From Acidilobaceae archaeon (GTDB lineage: Archaea > Thermoproteota > Thermoprotei_A > Sulfolobales > Acidilobaceae), in assembly GCA_027037535.1 (NCBI GenBank), contig JALVZQ010000008.1, positions 62,001 through 126,000 of the forward strand: a stretch of DNA of 64,000 nucleotides. Reading direction: 5' to 3'. Shown here piece after piece: positions 8,524 to 16,529 of the stretch. A program made the translations under genes and the position numbers. A model generated the notes under the pieces. It was not told the DNA's origin. It did not search any database and saw only the letters and a list, made by a program, of their open reading frames with translations. How positions within the stretch are numbered: position 1 is the stretch's first letter; every line of letters starts with the position of its first letter.

Positions 8524-9441
8524 TTACTTTAGGGATTTGCAAAGTCTTCTAACGGTTTCCGTTATATTTGGATTTAGTGGTAGAGCTCTACTGTGTCTTA
8601 CATCTACGTCAACGATAAATACAGTGTCTATTTCCTCTAGGCCTTTTTCCTTTTCCTGTATTACTCCTACGTCGGGCTCGACAGGAATCGTATTCATATA
8701 GGCTAATTTCCCGTGATTGCCTACATCCTCAACTATTCCTCCTACTAGTAGTATTGGTATTCCTATTTCCTTGCTTCTAACGGCTAGGAACGTCTCGACC
8801 ATTGATTTATCCATTGTCATTATGTGGCCTAGATCCCGGGTCATCTTGAAGTATGCTGAGGGATATGGCAACATAAAACCGATCACTATGTTAACTTCTT
8901 CTTTCTGCATGAATCTAAATACTTCTGGATAGGCGAGATCTTCATCTATGAATATCCCTATCTTAGCGTCTTTGCTTGATACATAGAATATTCCTGGGTC
9001 TTTACCACGGTTTATACCGTATTTTATTTCTTCTGGCGTCAGGCTCATCTTCCTGTATTTTGCGACTATACTGCCGTACTCGTCTATTAAGACACTAGTG
9101 ATATAGAGTCTGGGCCCTGCTCTTTCAATCATAGGGCCTACAAGTATACTGACATTTAATTTTACAGCCCACTCAATAGGATTCACAAGTATACTGTTTC
9201 CGGGAAGTCTACGCCCTATTCTTTCAGCATAGTTTGACATTGCATGTTTAAGACGGTTAGGCGTATAATAATTAATCACAGGTCCTGTAAAAGGATAGGG
9301 AGGGAGAACAATCAAGTCTACCTTATAGTCGTCCACTAGGGATGCTACAAGGCTCTTAAGCTTGCGAGTATTAGCTCTTTTCGAGCCAAGCTTAATCCTG
9401 GCATGTATAACCCCGATTCTCAAAGAGGATGCTCTGCTCAT
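8524..9441 (-). CDS. Nitrilase-superfamily homologue lacking two catalytic residues
   Basis: 305 residues with the carbon-nitrogen hydrolase fold pattern throughout. The catalytic Glu motif (normally LPE) is LIVLPPYPFTGP. The Lys motif is kept (AKYRKMSLTPEEIKYG). The nucleophile elbow, normally GVxxCYDxRFPE, is IGIFIDEDLAYPE, so Asp replaces Cys. With Glu and Cys both absent, classical amidase or nitrilase chemistry is not expected; a binding or structural role is inferred. Its ATG overlaps the reverse gyrase stop (9438-9441), so the two are translationally coupled. The reason for coupling is unknown. Confidence 0.75.
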   Translation of the reverse strand: MSRASSLRIGVIHARIKLGSKRANTRKLKSLVASLVDDYKVDLIVLPPYPFTGPVINYYTPNRLKHAMSNYAERIGRRLPGNSILVNPIEWAVKLNVSILVGPMIERAGPRLYITSVLIDEYGSIVAKYRKMSLTPEEIKYGINRGKDPGIFYVSSKDAKIGIFIDEDLAYPEVFRFMQKEEVNIVIGFMLPYPSAYFKMTRDLGHIMTMDKSMVETFLAVRSKEIGIPILLVGGIVEDVGNHGKLAYMNTIPVEPDVGVIQEKEKGLEEIDTVFIVDVDVRHSRALPLNPNITETVRRLCKSLK

Positions 9442-12400
9442 GTTCTTCGACCCTCCCTACTGGACACGACTATGGTTGCCATAGAGATACATTCGTGGAA
9501 CGAGCCACGAGGCGGCTTAGACTCCTTTAGCTCGTCTGGGATCTTGCTGATAGCTGAAGCCAGTGGCCCTATCTCATTGTATACTTCTTTGAGTACTTTA
9601 ACTCTAGTTGTTTTCCCTGTTTCGATCTCATTCATTCTCTGTTCTAGCTGGCGGGTTCTTTCTTCTGAAACCAGCTGCGGTATGCTTTCTACTACTTCGA
9701 CTGCTTTATCTCCTAGTGGTTTAAAGTCGTCTTTATACTCTACTATGCTCCTTGTCAGATAGTTATACACGTGTTCACCTCTGATTGTCGATATCAGATA
9801 GTCTCCCTTTGCTCCGGGCGGCCTCGTGATATAACGTCTCTTAAGCAGGGTCTCTATTATCTTGGCATATGTGCTAGGCCTTCCGATGCCTCGCTTCTTC
9901 ATTTCCTCTATTACGTCGCCCTGAGTATATAGTGGTACTAGGGGTACCTTGTAGACCTCTATCTTCGACCAGAAAGATCCCACAGGTAGTTCCTCGGAGA
10001 GCCTAGCATAAGGCCATATGAGTAGGAAACCCATGTCATTTTCAGATTCAGCGGCTATGATAACTCTCTCGACTTCGAACCATGCGTTATATGGCGGGAA
10101 ACTTACTTTGTACTTTGCTCTCTTAACTCTAGCTTCCCTCATCTGGCTTGCCATGAATCTCCTGAATATTAGATCGTACAGTCTTAGATGTCTCTGTGTG
10201 ATCTGGCCTGGGAACTCGAGTATTCCTTCGTCTACGAGGTTTCTTAGTCTATCTGCGTCGATTGGCCTTGTGGGCCTGATTGCTTCGTGGGCTCCTCCTT
10301 CGCCCCACTGCCTCGGCCTGAATAATTCTCTATAGGATTCTCCGAAGCGCTCGCTTAGCCATTCTCTTGCTACCTGTATTCCTTTGTCACTTACCCGTGT
10401 ACTGTCTGTCCTATGGTATGTTATGAGACCCCATTCGAAGAGGTTCTGGGCGAGTCTCATCGTTTCCGGTGCACTCATCCTTAGTATTCTGCTTGCATCG
10501 AATAATAGGGTATCCGTAGTATATGGTGGAGGCGGATATAGATTATCGTCTTTCTCCTCTAATAATTCTATAGAGACTTCGTGTTCAACGAGTTTCTTTC
10601 CTTTGAGAGCTTTCTGTAGTTCTATTACTTCGCCTTTTATTTCGTCTATTCTTGTACTTAGATAGGCGCCGTCGACATGGATCCTGAGTGCTAATACTTT
10701 TTTCTTCGATTCATGTGTTCTCTGCACTATCCATCCTAGGACGGGGGTTTGTACTCGTCCGGCGCTCAGGTTATAATAAAATCTCATTGATGAGCATCTC
10801 TCTAGTTCATGCGATATGAACATTTGTTTTTTGCCGGGAGCAGCATAGAATTCTTTTAGCAGCTGACAATAGTGTTTAGGCCAGAAGTGGCACCAGAGTA
10901 GAGGCGAGAGCGAGAAGCCTATCCATCTATCCTCAATTCTTCTTACTATTTGTGCATCTATTAGGTTCTGGTCGAACCCTCTGGTGTTCTTTAACGCCTC
11001 GAGTATGGCTCTTTTAGTGACCTCGTGGAATTCAAGTCTCTCTATCCTTCTACTGTATGGTTTCAGAAGGACTGATACGTCCCATCCTATTTTCTCTCCC
11101 TCGACATCGGGATCGGTCCCTATTAATACTTTGTCTACTTCCCAAGCTATTCTGCGGAGATCACTTACTATTTGTCTTGAATCTCTTATCCTTGTACTGC
11201 CACATACAGGGCATTTCTCTACGTCTGCTGTGAATTGGTGTCCACAGTCTAGGCATCTCTTAATACTCGTATAGACAGGAATGAATTCTTTATCGTTCTT
11301 ATTTTCCTCGATGATAACACCGAATATATCATCTTTTGCAGGTTCACCTAGTATCCTATAATCATACTCGTCTGCAAACGGAGAAAGATCGTACACATGG
11401 CCGCCGCTAGCTGCTATGCTTAGAATATAGTCTCCGACTGCTACCTCGTAAACTCTCAAACCTCCAGGTAAGAGGCGAATGCTTGGTTGTCCAAAGAAAC
11501 CTGCTATGGTTCTAGCTTTGTTCGGTGATTCTACTACTAGTAAGGCGGTCTTGACTAGGTCCTTTAATTTTATTGCTCCTCTCTTCAGCTCTCTTACTTT
11601 TCTCCTATCCTCGTCTATTTCTTTCAGTACCTGGTCTAGATCGATCTCCTCTAGCTGTTGCCATTTTGCCTCGACGAACCATTGCGTACGCCTTATAAGA
11701 CCATTGAGCACTGGCTCGTAGTCAACGACTACTATGCTAAGTCCTCTTGTTATTCCCCCTGCGTAGAGCCTGCTTGTTCTACCGCTCGCTTGTATGTATG
11801 TAGGTGCATCAGCTATGAGGACGTATCTTTTGTCGTCCTCTTTTACGACGGCTACGTCTCTTCTACTCTCTAGGAACTCCCATACGTCTTCTTCCTCCAT
11901 TGCTTGTCTTAGGAAATTATAGGCCTCTGCCACGAGACGAGTGGGACTCCCTGATTCGTCGACGTCTCCACTCATTACACGTTCTGCGATCATGTGGAGA
12001 GCCGCGGGGCTGAGTCTCCGCATGAGGTCGCGGAGTCTTGCCATGTATACTCGTGCTGTGTTAGCAATATCCTCCATTGGGGCCTCTACTAATAGAGATA
12101 GTAGTCTTATCATCCTGGCAGGATGGGGATCACCTATGTCGGCGGAGAATTTATGTCTTGGAACTCCTGCAAAAATAGCGTACCTTACGACTTCAGGTAG
12201 GTCGAGGCCTCTTACTAGGACTCCATAATAGTTTGCGACGCCTACTAATACGTCTAGTTCTCCACTAGCATACTCGTCTATTATCCTTGTGGGCTTCTTG
12301 CTGTGGAACGCCTCTGCCTTAATGCCCTCGTTTCGGAGTCTCTCCGCGATTGCCTCGGCTCCCTCGATGCCTTGATCTATAGGTACGTATACGAGGCCTC

Positions 12401-13520
12401 CCTTCCCCAATCTTTTTACGAGTTCGACTACTCGCTCCACTATACCATTATCCGGATAAGTATAGGTATCATATACTCTTCTCAGCCCTAGATCGCTTCT
12501 TCCCCCGGCCTCGAAGCCGAGAAGGCTCCTGAATAACTTTACTCGTGCCCCTCTAGGTCTTCCCGTTGCGGTGCTAACTATTAGGCTTGCAACACTGTTT
12601 CTGGCATTATTTATGTACTCTTGTAACTTTGTTATTCTAGCCTCGATAAGTGCGAGTTCTTTTCTAACATTCTCTGCTTGAGCCCTACGGCGCTCTTGAA
12701 GCCTAGTAAGTCTATTGTAGAGCGAGGCCCTTCGCACCTGGAGCCTGAGCAGTTCTGCTCCTTTTTCTAGATCCTCTTCGGTGAAGCCCACGATTTTTAG
12801 GACTGTATCAACGCTCTTGGCGCTTTTTAGCACCGCGTCAACGTCGTCTACGAATACCAGTCTATACCTTGTCTTAGAGACTAGATCAACGTTCTTCCTT
12901 GCAAAAGCAGCTGTAGTAACAAGTACACCGAACTCGCCTTTTTCTAGTTTCTCTATGGCTTCTTGACGTTTCTTTCGGCCCATCTTGCTATGTATAACAA
13001 GTATCCCTGGATCGCATCCTACCCTTTCGATGACTGAGAGAGCCTTTCTTTCGACCTGCTGGACCAGAGGAGTCGTAGGGAGGATAATATAAGCTTTCTC
13101 ACCATTACACGCATAATATATACTAGCTACTATGCCAAAAGTCGTCTTTCCGACTCCCGTAGGAGCCACTATAGAAAAACTATCCTTCCTCGCTAACCTT
13201 CTCGCCCATGTGCGCTGTGCTCCCCATGGAGGACTCTCAATCGCTTTCTCGAAAAACTTTATGAGCCTCAAACTCTCCTCTTCTAGCGAGGCCAGTTCTC
13301 TATAATTGCTCAACGATCTAGCCTCTTTCAACAACTCGTTTATGGCGAGAATATCGTATTCTTCACGAGAATATCTTGATAATAACTCGTCGCTGATACA
13401 TTGAGGGCATGGGAGGCCACGTATTAGTCTACCCTCTGTATTAGCCCTGCCGCAATTGGGGCACGAATGCCGGTAAATTCCTCGTCCTTTAGAGAATCTT
13501 TGCATATGCAATGGCACCAT
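9438..13520 (-). CDS. rgy: Reverse gyrase
   Basis: 1360-residue ATP-dependent enzyme that introduces positive supercoils, the hallmark protein of hyperthermophiles. In order: N-terminal zinc finger (C20, C23, C38, C41), helicase Walker A APTGVGKTT (about 119-127), VFVDDVDAV (DEAD-equivalent, about 225), helicase motif VI ASGRTSRLYAGG (about 578), and topoisomerase IA from about 658 (VVESPNKARTIAGFFG). Then come a second zinc finger (C756, C759, C770, C773), toprim GTDPDVEGE (about 802) and active Tyr1035 in GLITYHRTDSTR. It is somewhat longer than most family members (about 1050-1250) with no intein visible. ATG 13505 is an alternative start. The downstream pseudo-nitrilase is coupled by a 4-base overlap. 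Confidence 0.97.
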   Translation of the reverse strand: MVPLHMQRFSKGRGIYRHSCPNCGRANTEGRLIRGLPCPQCISDELLSRYSREEYDILAINELLKEARSLSNYRELASLEEESLRLIKFFEKAIESPPWGAQRTWARRLARKDSFSIVAPTGVGKTTFGIVASIYYACNGEKAYIILPTTPLVQQVERKALSVIERVGCDPGILVIHSKMGRKKRQEAIEKLEKGEFGVLVTTAAFARKNVDLVSKTRYRLVFVDDVDAVLKSAKSVDTVLKIVGFTEEDLEKGAELLRLQVRRASLYNRLTRLQERRRAQAENVRKELALIEARITKLQEYINNARNSVASLIVSTATGRPRGARVKLFRSLLGFEAGGRSDLGLRRVYDTYTYPDNGIVERVVELVKRLGKGGLVYVPIDQGIEGAEAIAERLRNEGIKAEAFHSKKPTRIIDEYASGELDVLVGVANYYGVLVRGLDLPEVVRYAIFAGVPRHKFSADIGDPHPARMIRLLSLLVEAPMEDIANTARVYMARLRDLMRRLSPAALHMIAERVMSGDVDESGSPTRLVAEAYNFLRQAMEEEDVWEFLESRRDVAVVKEDDKRYVLIADAPTYIQASGRTSRLYAGGITRGLSIVVVDYEPVLNGLIRRTQWFVEAKWQQLEEIDLDQVLKEIDEDRRKVRELKRGAIKLKDLVKTALLVVESPNKARTIAGFFGQPSIRLLPGGLRVYEVAVGDYILSIAASGGHVYDLSPFADEYDYRILGEPAKDDIFGVIIEENKNDKEFIPVYTSIKRCLDCGHQFTADVEKCPVCGSTRIRDSRQIVSDLRRIAWEVDKVLIGTDPDVEGEKIGWDVSVLLKPYSRRIERLEFHEVTKRAILEALKNTRGFDQNLIDAQIVRRIEDRWIGFSLSPLLWCHFWPKHYCQLLKEFYAAPGKKQMFISHELERCSSMRFYYNLSAGRVQTPVLGWIVQRTHESKKKVLALRIHVDGAYLSTRIDEIKGEVIELQKALKGKKLVEHEVSIELLEEKDDNLYPPPPYTTDTLLFDASRILRMSAPETMRLAQNLFEWGLITYHRTDSTRVSDKGIQVAREWLSERFGESYRELFRPRQWGEGGAHEAIRPTRPIDADRLRNLVDEGILEFPGQITQRHLRLYDLIFRRFMASQMREARVKRAKYKVSFPPYNAWFEVERVIIAAESENDMGFLLIWPYARLSEELPVGSFWSKIEVYKVPLVPLYTQGDVIEEMKKRGIGRPSTYAKIIETLLKRRYITRPPGAKGDYLISTIRGEHVYNYLTRSIVEYKDDFKPLGDKAVEVVESIPQLVSEERTRQLEQRMNEIETGKTTRVKVLKEVYNEIGPLASAISKIPDELKESKPPRGSFHECISMATIVVSSREGRRT

Positions 13521-13653
13521 CCGGCTTACCGATCTAGTGTACCCAGATAAGGTTGATTATGAGTATAACGATATAATAAAAATTATGTCGGTGAATTATA
13601 CTTATTCATATATCTTAATTTTTCGTCAAAAGTCGTATCTAGTCCACGGCATA

Positions 13654-13663
13654 ACTATATAAC
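13654..13663 (+). promoter_or_regulatory. TATA box of the small ORF at 13703
   Basis: The sequence ACTATATAAC lies where a transcript would begin near 13683-13688, giving a leader of about 20 bases that ends with SD GAGGTGA at 13691-13697. It supports independent expression of the 45-residue ORF. Confidence 0.45.
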
Positions 13664-13702
13664 TATTCGACAACCATAGTAATAAATGACGAGGTGAGAA
13701 AT

Positions 13703-13840
13703 ATGATAGCAAATACTCTACGCGGGAAAACCGCTAAGAGAGAGATAAGAAGAGAAGAAAAACTAACAATAATAGTCACCAAAGATGATAAAGAACTCCT
13801 TGACTGGCACATAGCAGAGGTTACCGGGCTCGGATGCTAA
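13703..13840 (+). CDS. Small charged protein, 45 residues, unknown function
   Basis: ATG 13703 follows a strong SD, GAGGTGA, by 5 bases and has its own TATA element (13654-13663). Translation begins MIANTLRGKTAKREIRREEK and ends with HIAEVTGLGC before TAA at 13838-13840. The first half is basic with an alternating Lys/Arg/Glu pattern (probable helix), and the middle TIIVTKDDKEL could be a strand. There is no signal peptide and no match I recognise. It lies between the divergent rgy promoter and the convergent GTPase gene. The protein is predicted from initiation signals only; conservation is untested. Confidence 0.55.
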   Translation: MIANTLRGKTAKREIRREEKLTIIVTKDDKELLDWHIAEVTGLGC

Positions 13841-13888
13841 GATAAATTCACTAAAAATAACTATTTCATAATAACTAAGCCATAGAAT

Positions 13889-14701
13889 TTAGGAAAGCAA
13901 ATACTCTTCTGGCGGAACATAGAATCTTATCTTATTCTTATGATAATCCCTTATAATAGTACGAGCAGCTTGCTCTATTAACGGTTCTTTATCAAGCTTA
14001 TAGAACCATCCCCTTTTCCTAGCTAATTCTTCAAGAATCATGAGGGGGTCTCTTGTCTCGATTCCATATGCATCCTGTATAGCTCTAGGATTATACTTTA
14101 GGATTCTTTCTATTAAGGCCATTGCGGGTCTAACAGGATCTACTAGCTCGTCCGGACTCCTTCCCCTTATAATTGACTCGGGCCAACCACCCTCTATAGG
14201 TATAACGCCGGGAGTATCAATCATATAGAAGCCGGGTTCTATCTTCAATAACTGTATGCTTTTCGTATAGCCAGGACTTCCAGGTATTGGGCTAGTGGAA
14301 GCTCCTTTTCTCCCCCGAAGTGCATTAATTATGCTCGATTTACCTGTCTTCGGATAGCCGACAACCGCCACCGAAAACGGTTTTATTGGAGCCACAGACT
14401 TAATGAATCCTCTAAGAACCCTTGTTCCAAGCCTCCTAGTCGCACTAACATACATAACCTCGAATCCTTGCCCCTCAATTATACGCTTCCATTTTTCTGC
14501 GACCATCCTCGGTACTAGGTCTGATTTGTTTAATACTATGATCAACTCCTTATCCAATGCATTTACCATGCTCTCGACTCTTCGACTCCGCGTATGTATC
14601 GGGTCTCTTATATCAACTACTTCTACGACGACATCAGCGTTCTTAATAGTCCGTGCCAGCAGCCTCCAGCTTGCAAGCTCCATTGCCATTACACCGTTCA
14701 T
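13889..14701 (-). CDS. Circularly permuted GTPase (YlqF/MTG1/YawG family)
   Basis: 270 residues with GTPase motifs in permuted order: G4 IIVLNKSDLV (about 55-64), G5-like VSATRRLG, then G1 VVGYPKTGKSS (about 112-122), a G2 threonine in PGYTKS, and G3 MIDTPGVIP. Members act in large-subunit ribosome assembly and bind rRNA through the C-terminal helical region, so a 50S maturation role is the likely function. Start is ATG 14701; ATG 14689 and 14683 are possible alternatives. Transcribed toward the small ORF at 13703-13840, with about 48 bases between the two stops. Confidence 0.87.
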   Translation of the reverse strand: MNGVMAMELASWRLLARTIKNADVVVEVVDIRDPIHTRSRRVESMVNALDKELIIVLNKSDLVPRMVAEKWKRIIEGQGFEVMYVSATRRLGTRVLRGFIKSVAPIKPFSVAVVGYPKTGKSSIINALRGRKGASTSPIPGSPGYTKSIQLLKIEPGFYMIDTPGVIPIEGGWPESIIRGRSPDELVDPVRPAMALIERILKYNPRAIQDAYGIETRDPLMILEELARKRGWFYKLDKEPLIEQAARTIIRDYHKNKIRFYVPPEEYLLS

Positions 14702-14843
14702 ATCTAGAGTCTCTTACTTCGTCTCCCTCAAGAACTCCTATATTGTAGAAGTTATATCTAATTCTATCTTGTTCACGTGGAGGAAATCGTGTGCCGGGAA
14801 AAACAGCTATTTAAAAATGCAAACTTCAAATATTGTTGTGAGG

Positions 14844-15083
14844 TTATGCTTCTTCGACGATAATTATGTTGACTGGACAGCTGTCTGCTGCTTCCTGGAC
14901 ACAGTCTTTTAGGTCGTCTGGTACTTCTCCCTCAGCGTTGTTGTCTGGGCTTACTCTGAACTGTGGGACTATTTCGCTCTTTCCGTCATCGTCGTTTATC
15001 TGGAAGACTTCTCCACAGATCGATACACATACCATGTCTGAGATACAGGAGTCCCTTGGCTCTATCTTTACTTTTACCGGCAT
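14844..15083 (-). CDS. Single-cluster [4Fe-4S]/[3Fe-4S] ferredoxin
   Basis: 79 residues. The cluster motif is CISDMVCVSIC with the final Cys in DSCPVN, i.e. CxxDxxCxxxC...CP. The second ligand position is Asp, as in Pyrococcus furiosus ferredoxin, which also shares the N-terminal strand and the C-terminal AxxACPVxAIxxEEA pattern. A further Cys (KDCVQEA) could form the disulphide known in that protein. It is a low-potential electron carrier for oxidoreductases such as the AOR encoded at 48 kb. SD-like GAGGCGAGG precedes the ATG. Confidence 0.92.
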   Translation of the reverse strand: MPVKVKIEPRDSCISDMVCVSICGEVFQINDDDGKSEIVPQFRVSPDNNAEGEVPDDLKDCVQEAADSCPVNIIIVEEA

Positions 15084-15292
15084 GGTTCCTCGCCTCTCTA
15101 GTTAATTTCATGATATGACTACGTGAAGCCAGTATTTAATTGTTTAGATATTGAAAGAATATTAGTATAGGAAAAGATGATTTTAAACTCCTATAGGGAG
15201 ATTCCAACGACCCAACGACAACAGTGGAGCGCTAGCATTCATAGGCTAAATATTATTCCTCGAACATACATTGTAAAACAAGGGGGATAAAT

Positions 15293-16063
15293 GTGCCTAG
15301 ATTCTATGAAGAGATAGTCAACGGATTCCTCTTCCAAGAGTATGATGATACCAAAATAGACACTTTGATTCTTGGTCTTCCAGATGTCGGTCTCGTCGGT
15401 GCTATTACGGCTATACATCTAATCAAGGAATTAAACATGAAGGATGTAGTAGGAATAGACAACTATACTGCCCTTCCTCCAGTAGCAGTTATCATGGAGG
15501 GCAAACCAAAGCTTCCGATTAGAATATATGCAAGAGATAACCTGGGCGTCTTAGTAACAGACGTACCATTAGCGCCCTCAAGCATACCGCTATTCTCCGA
15601 GGCACTCGTGAGATATGCTAAGAGTAGGGGTGTAAAGACCCTCATTAGCGTCACCGGCCTGGGTAATCCTGGAAGAATAGAGATAGAGAAACCGAACGTA
15701 TACTTAATCGGATCCGATCAGGATAACGTTAAGCAAGTTTCAGAAAAGATCAATCCTAAAAATATAAACCAAGGAATACTAGTAGGCCCCTACGCGATAA
15801 TACTTAAGGAGAGTATACGCTTAAACCTAAATAATATCGTGCTAATGGTAGACTCCTTCATCGATATACCTGACCCTGGAGCCGCAGCCGTCGCCATAGA
15901 ATCCCTAAACAAGATACTGGAGCTGGATATAGATGTTACTAAATTATTAGAAGAAGAAGACAAGATCAAGCTAAGGCTTAAGGAGCTAATGAAGGAAACA
16001 AAGAATGTAATGGCGAGAATGGGTAAGACATACGAGTACCGGCCAACACTGATCTATACCTAG
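15293..16063 (+). CDS. PAC2-family proteasome assembly chaperone homologue
   Basis: 256 residues of the archaeal PAC2/DUF75 family: LILGLPDVGLVGAITAIHLI near the N-terminus, VSVTGLGNPGRIEIEKPNVY in the middle, and a charged C-terminal helix (LLEEEDKIKLRLKELMKE). Homologues assist 20S proteasome alpha-ring assembly or bind proteasomes. GTG start at 15293 with SD GGGGGAT; the ATG two bases earlier is out of frame and soon stops. TATA-like CTAAATATTATT lies near 15245-15256. An Hsp20 gene follows after 28 bases, suggesting a protein-quality-control operon. Confidence 0.86.
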   Translation: MPRFYEEIVNGFLFQEYDDTKIDTLILGLPDVGLVGAITAIHLIKELNMKDVVGIDNYTALPPVAVIMEGKPKLPIRIYARDNLGVLVTDVPLAPSSIPLFSEALVRYAKSRGVKTLISVTGLGNPGRIEIEKPNVYLIGSDQDNVKQVSEKINPKNINQGILVGPYAIILKESIRLNLNNIVLMVDSFIDIPDPGAAAVAIESLNKILELDIDVTKLLEEEDKIKLRLKELMKETKNVMARMGKTYEYRPTLIYT

Positions 16064-16091
16064 TACAATTAATAGCGGGGACGGTGAGACA

Positions 16092-16529
16092 ATGTCTACG
16101 CAGGGAGACCCCTTCGAAGAAATGCTACGCAGGATATACAGAGAGTTCCAGAACATAATAGATCAAATAGAACGAGTCTATGATGAGGAAGCGCTAGAAG
16201 ACGTATTCTATGAACGGACAAGACAGTATAGTAGAGGATCTATAGAGCCAATCATAAGTATAATGGACATGGGTGACTCCGTAAGGATCATAATCGATCT
16301 TCCAGGAGCTAAAGAGTCAACGATCGATGTCCGAGTCTACGAGGACTATATACATGTAACTGCGAGTATCGATGAGAGAATGATTAAAGACGCGTTTCCA
16401 GAGCTTAGCTGGGCTCATAAGATACGCAGGTTCGAGGGCAGATACAGGTTACCGGCTAGGATAGATGTTAGAAGAATAAAGATGGAGAAAAAAGGATCAC
16501 GTATAATACTGACCGCTCCGAAGATCTAG
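16092..16529 (+). CDS. Hsp20 / alpha-crystallin family small heat shock protein
   Basis: 145 residues. An N-terminal amphipathic helix (FEEMLRRIYREFQNIIDQIE) precedes an alpha-crystallin beta-sandwich, about 55-145, with SVRIIIDLPGAKESTIDVRV and YEDYIHVTASI. The usual GxL motif is weak (RYRLPARIDVRRIKMEKKGS). The C-terminal IxI oligomerisation tail seems to be missing, since the protein ends ILTAPKI. Acts as an ATP-independent holdase. SD GGTGA is 5 bases upstream and the PAC2 gene ends 28 bases before. Its stop codon directly abuts the stop of the convergent gene at 16530. Confidence 0.85.
   Translation: MSTQGDPFEEMLRRIYREFQNIIDQIERVYDEEALEDVFYERTRQYSRGSIEPIISIMDMGDSVRIIIDLPGAKESTIDVRVYEDYIHVTASIDERMIKDAFPELSWAHKIRRFEGRYRLPARIDVRRIKMEKKGSRIILTAPKI

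Noticed and set aside
9438-13520. Possible intein in the long reverse gyrase
   Set aside because: The motifs run on without an inserted Cys...His-Asn block; the extra length is spread through the helicase and topoisomerase parts.
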